NCBI GenBank assembly: GCA_035547395.1 | Contig: DASZVA010000011.1 | Span: forward strand, 136,127-200,126 | Direction: 5' to 3' | Origin: CALREJ01 sp035547395 | Lineage (GTDB): Bacteria; Patescibacteriota; Gracilibacteria; Peribacterales; Peribacteraceae | DNA: 64,000 nucleotides | Part shown: positions 57,931 through 64,000 of the stretch, in pieces | Position numbering within the stretch: the first letter of the stretch is position 1 | Layout of the letters: every line of letters begins with the position of its first letter | Translations under genes and position numbers: made by a program | The notes under the pieces: model-generated | What the model saw: only the letters and a program-made list of their open reading frames with translations | Database searches by the model: none | Told to the model about the DNA's origin: nothing

Positions 57931-59241
57931 ATGCCCCTCTCCCCCCGTGTCACGGTACCCGTTTCAGCCGCAGTGCTCTGTGTCGCCGTTATCGGCGGAT
58001 ACTTTTTCTGGCAGCTGGAAAACACGCGGGCGGAATTGACGGCCGCGCAGCCGGATACGTCCGGCAGCGGCACGACGACGATCCAGGCACCGACGGACAC
58101 AACCGCATCGCTCAATGACACGGGCGACGTTTCGCTGCTGCACCTGCGGCGCGGGGACGTGTTCGCACTGGAAGGACAATGGAAAGATGCCGAAGACGAA
58201 TACCAGCAGGCGGTGAAGGCCGGCGGCGGACTGCCGGCGCTCCGCAAGCTCGCACAGGCGCAGCTCGAACGGCGTGATTTTCGCAATGCCACCAATACGC
58301 TCGATCAACTGCGACGGGCGGGAGAAAAACCGGAAGACCAGCTGCTGCTGGAATCGCTCATCGATCTGCACAGCGGCGAGCTGGATAAAGCGCGCACGCT
58401 TTTGAGCGCCGCTTCGGACAGTCCGCAGAAACAGTACGGACTCGCACTGCTGGCGATCATTACGAACGACAATGACACGGCGAAGACCGAACTCGCGCAG
58501 GTGCAGAGCGGCTGGGAGCCGGTGCTGCGGTCGTACGCGCAAACGCTGCTCGGCGCCTACAGCGAATATGCGTTGTTCCCGCAGAGTCCGGCCATTCACT
58601 TGCAGACATTGATCGCCCACGCGCTCGCACAGGTGCAGGAATGCGAACTCGCGCTGCCGATTGTCTCCCAGGTCACGCGCACGCAGGACGACTACCGCGA
58701 TGCATGGATCGTGCAGGGCTTCTGTGAACTCACGACCGAGCGCTATCAGGATGCGCTCGCCTCTCTTGAGCGCGCGTATCAACTCGATCCCGAAAAACCC
58801 GAGACGCAGTACTTCCTCGGGCGCACGTACGCGGCACTCAACGATCACGGCAACGCGCTCACCTTTTTGCAGTACGCGCTGCAGAACGGATTTTCGCCGG
58901 AGTCCGAAGTGCGCCAGTGGATCGCAACCGAAGCCGTCGCCAACAATCAAGTGGATGTCGCGCTCGATCAGTACGACGCGCTCACCAAACTGCCCGACGC
59001 GACGATCGACACCTACACGCAGTATGTGACAACCGCCCTGGCTGCCGGCAAGAAACAGGAGGCCGCCGTGAAGGCACAGGAAGCGACGCAGAAATTCCCC
59101 GACGAAGCGCAGTCTTGGGATCTGCTCGGCTGGGCGGAGGGCGTGAACGGCAACAAGGATCAGGCGCGGCAGAATCTGCAGAAGGCACTGCAAATGGACC
59201 CGTCGCTCCAGAGCGCGAAGGATCATCTGAAGGGATTGTAA
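57931..59241 (+). CDS. Membrane-anchored TPR protein
   Basis: 436 residues. N-terminal anchor (VTVPVSAAVLCVAVIGGYFF), a Thr/Ser linker, then about eight TPR-like hairpins: LHLRRGDVFALEGQWKDAED, ALASLERAYQLDPEKPETQY, FLGRTYAALNDHGNALTFLQ and SWDLLGWAEGVNGNKDQARQ are the clearest. TPR domains scaffold protein complexes, here outside the membrane. It could belong to secretion or cell-wall assembly; no specific partner is evident. Confidence 0.8.
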   Translation: MPLSPRVTVPVSAAVLCVAVIGGYFFWQLENTRAELTAAQPDTSGSGTTTIQAPTDTTASLNDTGDVSLLHLRRGDVFALEGQWKDAEDEYQQAVKAGGGLPALRKLAQAQLERRDFRNATNTLDQLRRAGEKPEDQLLLESLIDLHSGELDKARTLLSAASDSPQKQYGLALLAIITNDNDTAKTELAQVQSGWEPVLRSYAQTLLGAYSEYALFPQSPAIHLQTLIAHALAQVQECELALPIVSQVTRTQDDYRDAWIVQGFCELTTERYQDALASLERAYQLDPEKPETQYFLGRTYAALNDHGNALTFLQYALQNGFSPESEVRQWIATEAVANNQVDVALDQYDALTKLPDATIDTYTQYVTTALAAGKKQEAAVKAQEATQKFPDEAQSWDLLGWAEGVNGNKDQARQNLQKALQMDPSLQSAKDHLKGL

Positions 59242-59334
59242 GAAATCAGAAGGCAGAGATCAGAAAACAGAGGACAGTATTTGTCTTCTGACTTCTGACT
59301 TCTTCCCTCTGGACTCTCACCTTATACTCCGCCC
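59242..59334. repeat. Intergenic inverted repeat, CTTCTGAT type
   Basis: Left arm 59242-59278 (AGAAATCAGAAGGCAGAGAT and on), right arm 59283-59310 (GTCTTCTGACTTCTGACTTC and on). Confidence 0.7.
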
Positions 59335-60669
59335 ATGCAGATCCCGTACGCGAAACAAACAGCACTGGGCATCACCGCCGCGATCGTCGTGATCGCCGGA
59401 ATTGTCGCGGCATGGATTCTGCTCCCCCGTCCGCAGATCGACGCGGCGATGCAGCTTCCCGCAAGCAAAACGCTCGCGCTGTTTCAGAACGTGAATCGGA
59501 CGACAATCCGGCCGTTCGTGTCGAGTTTTCCCATACTTGACGGTGTGCCGCTGACCGACAGCCCCGTGTCGATTGCAATCCTCCGTACACAGACGGGAGG
59601 CGAACTCGGCTGGGCGGTACTCACGCGGACAACGAATGCCGATCAGCCGTTCACAATCCGCGCATCGTCATCGGACATACAGACTCTCCTCCTGCATGTG
59701 ACTGATCCGCTGAACCGCTCCTACACCTACAGTCAGCTGTTACCGGATGAGCCGAAAAATCCGTGGGCCTACCTTCGGTTTCCGGATATACAACCCTCGC
59801 CCGCGTCGCCCGCCGCAACATTGCTGACGATCTCGCGGCCCGCTTCCGTCGCGCTCATGGCCGACGGTCTTTCCATCCGCACGCTGGCATCATCGGCAGA
59901 AAGCCGCTTGGAAAGCCTGCCAGCGGCTCCCAAGGACGTCTTCTCTCATCCCCTCTTCATCGCCGAAATGCAGGATCTGGGCAACGTCGCGCTCGATGCA
60001 TCAACTCTTTTGCATCCCGATGCAACGGCGGTGTCCCAAAGCGTGCTGCGATCGGCACTCGCATCTCTCTTCGGCCCGAGCATCAGCCCGCGCTATGACA
60101 TGGTCCCGCTTCTCAGGGGACCGACGACGCTGCAGGTTGCAGCCGGAACCGGTACGCATCTGCGTGTCGTGATCGAAGGCAATACAACGGACAGGGACGG
60201 ATCGATGAAACTGGATCATCTGATTCAGCTTTTCACAAACACGCTGACACCCGTCACGCGCGACGTGCAGACGTTCGATAACAAATTTACCTTTGAAGAC
60301 GTGCGCCAGGATCCGTCGCTCATCAGCGATGCGACCGCCACGGACGGGACATGGACCGTCCGCACCATTACCCAGACACAGACGCACTCCACTCTTCTGG
60401 TCGCGACGCGCGGCGGCGACTTCGTGCTCAGTAATGATCAGGCGGCATTTGAGAAAACCATCCACGCGTCGTCGCCCGATTTCCCGGCGATGGAACCCGC
60501 TCCTGCGGGGCTCGGCTTGATTCAGAGCGACGCGCTCTCGGCGCTCCTCACCCGCTCGATCCCGACCGTCTGGAATGATCAACACATCGCCTCCGGCACC
60601 GGCGGATACCTCAAATGGAAGTTATCAAGAGAAGGACAGAGGCTGACGGTGGTTATAAAAAGGATATAG
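59335..60669 (+). CDS. Membrane-anchored hypothetical protein
   Basis: 444 residues. N-terminal anchor (LGITAAIVVIAGIVAAWILL), then a long exported region of alternating strands and helices (LALFQNVNRTTIRPFVSSFP, LTRTTNADQPFTIRASSSDI, LLVATRGGDFVLSNDQAAFE). The C-terminal half is reminiscent of DUF3352-like surface proteins, but I cannot assign it. It ends at the left arm of the next inverted repeat. Confidence 0.62.
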   Translation: MQIPYAKQTALGITAAIVVIAGIVAAWILLPRPQIDAAMQLPASKTLALFQNVNRTTIRPFVSSFPILDGVPLTDSPVSIAILRTQTGGELGWAVLTRTTNADQPFTIRASSSDIQTLLLHVTDPLNRSYTYSQLLPDEPKNPWAYLRFPDIQPSPASPAATLLTISRPASVALMADGLSIRTLASSAESRLESLPAAPKDVFSHPLFIAEMQDLGNVALDASTLLHPDATAVSQSVLRSALASLFGPSISPRYDMVPLLRGPTTLQVAAGTGTHLRVVIEGNTTDRDGSMKLDHLIQLFTNTLTPVTRDVQTFDNKFTFEDVRQDPSLISDATATDGTWTVRTITQTQTHSTLLVATRGGDFVLSNDQAAFEKTIHASSPDFPAMEPAPAGLGLIQSDALSALLTRSIPTVWNDQHIASGTGGYLKWKLSREGQRLTVVIKRI

Positions 60670-60743
60670 GGCTAGGGCAAGGGCTAGGAAAAGAGGAATA
60701 TTTCTTTCATTTCTATACCCTTGCCCTAGCCCTAGCCCTACAA
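60661..60743. repeat. Intergenic inverted repeat, CCCTAG type
   Basis: Left arm 60664-60689 (ATAGGGCTAGGGCAAGGGCT and on), right arm 60715-60741 (CTATACCCTTGCCCTAGCCC and on); at least 17 bases match exactly (CCCTTGCCCTAGCCCTA). Confidence 0.75.
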
Positions 60744-60782
60744 GTTGCCCTCCGGCCAACTTGCCTGTACTCTGCCGTCCCG

Positions 60783-61694
60783 ATGTCTTTCATTAAGCTC
60801 TCCCGTATTTTCCTGCCCATTTCAGGACTTCTGGTCCTGGCGTCCTTCGTGGCGTTTTTTATCTATCCCCGCCCGATCGTCTCCATTGAATTCACGGGTG
60901 GCACACAGATGGAACTCAATGTTCCCGCGGGGAAGACATCCGATGATCTGGCGGCGGCTCTGCGTACATATCAACTGAACACCAAACCGCTCGAGGGCGA
61001 GATCTCCCGCACCAAGACCGGCAGTTTCTTCGTCCGCGTCCCGACGCTGACAAACGAACAGCATCAGGCGGTACTCGCACAGCTGAATAAAGCACTCGGC
61101 GGCACAGTCAACGAACTGCAGTACACGACGATCGGCCCCACGGTCGGATCCAACCTGGAGCAGCGCGCGTTCTGGGCGCTCTTCATCGCGTGTATCGCGA
61201 TCCTCGCCTTCGTCGCGTTCGCCTTCCGCAAGATCCCCCGCAGCATGAACCCGTGGAGCTTCGGCGTCTCGGCCATCGTGGCGTTGGTCCATGACATCTC
61301 GATCCTCGTCGGCATTTTCACGGTCCTGAGCCACTTCACCACCTTCCAGATGGACACGCTGTTTACGACAGCCCTGCTCTCCATCATGGGACACTCCGTT
61401 TCGGATACGATCGTCATCTTCGACCGCGTGCGCGAGATGCTTTTCCTGTCGAACAAGCATGACGACATCCGGGACATCGCCGACAAAGCGCTCAAAGCCT
61501 GCGTCAGCCGAACGGTGAATACGGGTCTGGGCATCCTCATCATGCTCACGGCGCTCTTCATCTTCGGATCGGAATCGATCCGCTGGTTCATTCTCGCATT
61601 GATTATCGGTACGATCGTGGGCATGTATTCGTCATACTTCGTGGCGACCCCGATCATGGTCTTCTGGCAGAAAAGGATCGCCAATAAAAAATGA
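60783..61694 (+). CDS. secF: Protein translocase subunit SecF
   Basis: 303 residues, six membrane helices. PRPIVSIEFTGGTQMELNVP is the SecF/SecD periplasmic start (D/EFTGG). TVGSNLEQRAFWALFIACIA, VSAIVALVHDISILVGIFTV (VHD motif of helix 4) and GHSVSDTIVIFDRVREMLFL (SVSDTIVIFDR) are diagnostic. Works with SecD to drive exported proteins using the proton gradient. secD is not visible in this window, so it lies elsewhere. The ATG at 60783 is the first at the family start. Confidence 0.95.
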   Translation: MSFIKLSRIFLPISGLLVLASFVAFFIYPRPIVSIEFTGGTQMELNVPAGKTSDDLAAALRTYQLNTKPLEGEISRTKTGSFFVRVPTLTNEQHQAVLAQLNKALGGTVNELQYTTIGPTVGSNLEQRAFWALFIACIAILAFVAFAFRKIPRSMNPWSFGVSAIVALVHDISILVGIFTVLSHFTTFQMDTLFTTALLSIMGHSVSDTIVIFDRVREMLFLSNKHDDIRDIADKALKACVSRTVNTGLGILIMLTALFIFGSESIRWFILALIIGTIVGMYSSYFVATPIMVFWQKRIANKK

Positions 61695-61695
61695 A

Positions 61696-61773
61696 AACAG
61701 TGTCATGGTGAGCGGAGACGCACCATGACTTCTATCCGACCGGTCATCCCTCGTCTCCGCTCGGGATGACACA
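61696..61773. repeat. Dispersed element, GTCATGGTGAGCG/CGCTCGGGATGACAC family
   Basis: GTGTCATGGTGAGCGGAGAC, then CACCATGAC, and GTCATCCCTCGTCTCCGCTC, then GGGATGACAC; fills the secF-tig gap. Its last bases overlap the tig start at 61773. Confidence 0.65.
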
Positions 61774-63062
61774 TGACACTTTCTATGCCTTCCAACGTCG
61801 CCATTGAACGTCTGCCGAAATCCCGCGTGACCGCGACTCTCGTCTTTACGCCGGAGGAAAAACAGCGCGCCGAGAATCAAGCGCTTCAGAACATGGGCAG
61901 CCGCACGGAGATCAAAGGATTCCGTGTCGGCCACGCGCCGGCGGACGCCATCCGTGCACGATTTTCTGAGGAACAGATCCTGGAGGAAACCGTCCGCGTG
62001 CTCATGCAGGGCCAACTCACCCAGATCGTGACGGAGAACCAGATTAGTCCCGTGATCCCGCCGAAGATCGAACTGCAGTCGCGCGATCCCCTCACCGTGA
62101 AGATCACATTTGTGGAGCGGCCGGAGGTGAAGATGAAGAATCTCGATTCGCTCAAGATCGAAAAGAAGAGCACGAAGGCCGATCCCAAGGACGTGCAGCG
62201 CGTCATCGATTCCGCCTTGAACGACCATCGCACCCGCACCGCAGTTGATCGCGCCGCGAAGGAAAACGACATGGTCACCATCAACTTCTTTGCGACCGAC
62301 GATCAGAACAAAGAAATCCAGGGCATGCGTGCGGAGGGCTACGAAGCGCTCATCGGCAGTAAGACGCTGCTCCCCGGCTTTGAAGATCAGCTGGTCGGGC
62401 TCAAGAAGGGCGACCAGAAATCCTTCACGCTCACCCTCCCCGATAAGTTCCAGGTGGAGGAGCTGCGCAATAAACCCGCGACGTTCCACGTGACCGTCAC
62501 GAACGTGGAGGAGACGCATTTGCCCGAGTTCAACGATGCATTCGCGAAGGAGAAACTCAACGCGCCGTCGGCCGCGGAATTCAAAGCATTGGTCGAGAAA
62601 TCGATCGAAGGTCAGGAGGAGCAGTTCGATCGCATGCGCCGCGAGCGCGAATTGATGGAGGAGATCAAGAAGCGCACCGATGTTGAGATCGCCGATGAAC
62701 TGCTCGACGAAGAAATGCGATCATTGGTGCAGGAGTGGAGCGACAGACTGGAGCAGCAGGGATCGACCATTGAGGAAGCGCTCAAGCGCGAAAACCGCAC
62801 GGTCCAGCAGGCGGAGGAAGATCTGAAGAAGCAGGCGGAGGAGAGATGGAAGCTGCGCCTCGGCATGGCCAAGATCATCGAAGAGAAAGCGGTCTCGGTG
62901 TCGGATGAAGAAGTGAATCACGCCTTCGAACATTTCCTCGAGCGTGTGCCGGAGGAGCAGCGGCCTGCCGCGACCCAGGAATTCCAATCGCACGGCACCC
63001 TCTATGACGAACTGCGCTGGCAGGCACTCGTGGAGAAGGTCATGGAGATGTTGCTCGCGTGA
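61773..63062 (+). CDS. tig: Trigger factor
   Basis: 429 residues. The N-terminal ribosome-binding domain carries TEIKGFRVGHAPADAIRARF (the GFRxGxxP signature). The middle PPIase-like domain (NDMVTINFFATDDQNKEIQG, then EDQLVGLKKGDQKSFTLTLP) and the C-terminal helical arms (ELMEEIKKRTDVEIADELLD, FEHFLERVPEEQRPAATQEF) follow in the normal order. It chaperones nascent chains at the ribosome exit. The start at 61773 or 61785 (MPSNVAIE) cannot be decided. Confidence 0.94.
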   Translation: MTLSMPSNVAIERLPKSRVTATLVFTPEEKQRAENQALQNMGSRTEIKGFRVGHAPADAIRARFSEEQILEETVRVLMQGQLTQIVTENQISPVIPPKIELQSRDPLTVKITFVERPEVKMKNLDSLKIEKKSTKADPKDVQRVIDSALNDHRTRTAVDRAAKENDMVTINFFATDDQNKEIQGMRAEGYEALIGSKTLLPGFEDQLVGLKKGDQKSFTLTLPDKFQVEELRNKPATFHVTVTNVEETHLPEFNDAFAKEKLNAPSAAEFKALVEKSIEGQEEQFDRMRRERELMEEIKKRTDVEIADELLDEEMRSLVQEWSDRLEQQGSTIEEALKRENRTVQQAEEDLKKQAEERWKLRLGMAKIIEEKAVSVSDEEVNHAFEHFLERVPEEQRPAATQEFQSHGTLYDELRWQALVEKVMEMLLA

Positions 63063-63108
63063 ATAAAAATCACTATTGCTGACACAGCGAAAAGATTATG
63101 ATCATGCC

Positions 63109-63483
63109 ATGGAAGCAAATCGCACCATAGGATGGGGAATGTTCGTGACCGGCCTCATACTTTTTGTCATCTTTTTTTTGGCTGTAGCGTTTTTTGCATG
63201 TTTTAGTGATGGGACGACACCACCATTATGTGTTGCCCTTAGTCCATTTGGATTTCCATTCGTTTCTGATGGCATGCTCTTTGCGAAAGTTCCAAACAGA
63301 CTGCCAGATCTTGCTCAATCGATATTACCAGCGCCCTTTTTCATTCTTTTACAGCCACTATTAATCGTCTGTATTATAACGGTTATTCTCAGAATTTGGT
63401 TCAACTTGCGCCCGTCAGTTTGGTGGTTCTCGCTCGGTTTTATTATTCTGACGTTCGTCTTATTTTGCGCTGCAAACGTTTGA
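63109..63483 (+). CDS. Multi-span membrane protein, hypothetical
   Basis: 124 residues, GC visibly lower than its neighbours. Helices: FVTGLILFVIFFLAVAFFAC, ILPAPFFILLQPLLIVCIIT and VWWFSLGFIILTFVLFCAAN. The loop between helices 1 and 2 (SDGTTPPLCVALSPFGFPFV) may face outside. No family recognised. The base use suggests recent gain. Confidence 0.62.
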   Translation: MEANRTIGWGMFVTGLILFVIFFLAVAFFACFSDGTTPPLCVALSPFGFPFVSDGMLFAKVPNRLPDLAQSILPAPFFILLQPLLIVCIITVILRIWFNLRPSVWWFSLGFIILTFVLFCAANV

Positions 63484-63539
63484 TAAGAATCTCACATAAA
63501 TCCCTGAACTGTTTGAAGATGTATTTCTAAAATTCAATA

Positions 63540-63557
63540 AGCCATTTGGCTTTTAAG
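63540..63557 (+). terminator. Short-stem terminator
   Basis: AAGCC-ATTT-GGCTTTTAA in the 125-base gap before the convergent relA/spoT end. Confidence 0.45.
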
Positions 63558-63608
63558 AGACTTTAAAAAGAACATTGCGACGCGATACTCCTACATAATT
63601 TCTCATTT

Positions 63609-64000
63609 TCACTTCCCCTTCTCCACCCACCACACTTTCAGTCTGCGTTCCGGGTTCACGTTTTTGAGCATGCTGCAATTGGCATCGTGCACGCGCACTT
63701 CGCCGCCGCGGACGATGACACCGGCGATTTCCTTGGATCCGTTTTCGTTCGGTTTGCAGCACTTGGCGAACATCACCGGCATGCGCATGTCGCCTTCGAT
63801 CTGCACCGTCGGGTTCCTCGGCATTGCTGTGGCTCCGGCGGTTTTCGAGATCAGCTCCGGCGCTGCAGGCTTCTCTCTGTTTATCCGCTCTTTAAGCAGA
63901 TCGAGGTGTATGAACATCGACGCCGCGTTCTGCGCGCCCTGTCCGATTTTGATCAGCAGCTCCTCGCGATCCGGGAAGCTGAGCTTTTTGCCGTCGAAGA
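63609..64000 (-). CDS. RelA/SpoT-type (p)ppGpp synthetase/hydrolase, C-terminal part
   Basis: The frame is open to the window edge (codons from 63998), so the N-terminus lies outside. Visible: FDGKKLSFPDREELLIKIGQ and GAQNAASMFIHLDLLKERIN (the helical region), then the zinc-finger domain: MFAKCCKPNENGSKEIAGVI (CCxP) and VRGGEVRVHDANCSMLKNVN (HxxxC), closing with RRLKVWWVEKGK. The final ACT domain seems to be absent or very short. It would sense amino-acid starvation on the ribosome. Assignment rests on the CCxP...H-x-C pattern and the GxIxRG segment. Confidence 0.85.
   Translation of the reverse strand, partial: FDGKKLSFPDREELLIKIGQGAQNAASMFIHLDLLKERINREKPAAPELISKTAGATAMPRNPTVQIEGDMRMPVMFAKCCKPNENGSKEIAGVIVRGGEVRVHDANCSMLKNVNPERRLKVWWVEKGK

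Noticed and set aside
10752..60743. Telomere or linear-replicon end (CCCTAA repeats)
   Set aside because: The arrays are interstitial, short, degenerate, occur on both strands and share their architecture with arrays of quite different units.
412..60743. CRISPR arrays
   Set aside because: No array has identical 25-40 base repeats with unique spacers, and there are no cas genes in the window.
1..64000. Alternative genetic code (TGA as Gly, as in some Gracilibacteria)
   Set aside because: Identified genes end at TGA where families end (rpsA, dgkA, rsmI), and no conserved protein needs TGA read through.

Overview
The window is a gene-dense, moderately GC-rich bacterial chromosome segment that starts inside a ribosomal protein S1 gene and ends inside a RelA/SpoT-type gene. 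TGA is an ordinary stop throughout. The content suggests a Candidate Phyla Radiation bacterium, and I would guess Ca. Peribacteria or a close Gracilibacteria/Peregrinibacteria relative. The reasons are the sparse biosynthesis, DUF4215-type Cys-rich surface proteins, a large type IV secretion-like ATPase, many small exported proteins without recognisable relatives, and repeat-filled intergenic gaps. This placement is inference.

Layout. 0-9.5 kb: rpsA end, HAD and HIT proteins, yidD, tRNA-Gly, an ArsR-AHSA1-AHSA1 operon, then a run of small Lys/Ala-rich nucleoid-like proteins and a type IB topoisomerase. 9.5-14.2 kb: an alpha-glucan cluster (GT4 synthase, GH57, GH15). 14.2-24 kb: exported proteins, a YgjP-like metallopeptidase, maf, trpS, an RluA-type synthase and a lipid-methylation pair (CFA-like methyltransferase plus FAD oxidoreductase). 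24-36 kb: tRNA-Val with a GIY-YIG nuclease gene, a zinc-ribbon SpoVG, dcd, dnaX, folate genes (5-formyl-THF cycloligase, glyA), two Cys-rich repeat proteins, a candidate structured RNA and dgkA. 36-53 kb: T4SS-like ATPase, hrcA with a CIRCE-like operator, rpmE, gyrA, rsmI, a broken RAYT transposase, queA, an M23 peptidase, ruvA, pgi, trxA, an SMR pair, and tRNA-Ala and tRNA-Cys. 53-64 kb: a large FN3 surface protein, a PfkB kinase, TPR and membrane proteins, secF, tig and relA/spoT.

The most unusual content lies between the genes. (1) At 18 sites there are short-unit degenerate tandem arrays, and 13 of them are arranged as inverted repeats that often run up to the next start codon. The unit sequence changes from site to site (CCCTAR, TTTTCAAT, CTTCTGAT, ATAGTTGATAGT, TTATTGG types) while the architecture stays the same. 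(2) Small palindrome families are dispersed; one (GTAGRGRC...GYCYCTAC) lies in frame inside queA and inside the RAYT transposase gene. (3) All four tRNA genes and rsmI are accompanied by partial copies of themselves, with palindromic elements, or a GIY-YIG gene, lying between copy and gene. Together these suggest active small-element and microsatellite dynamics in a small genome.
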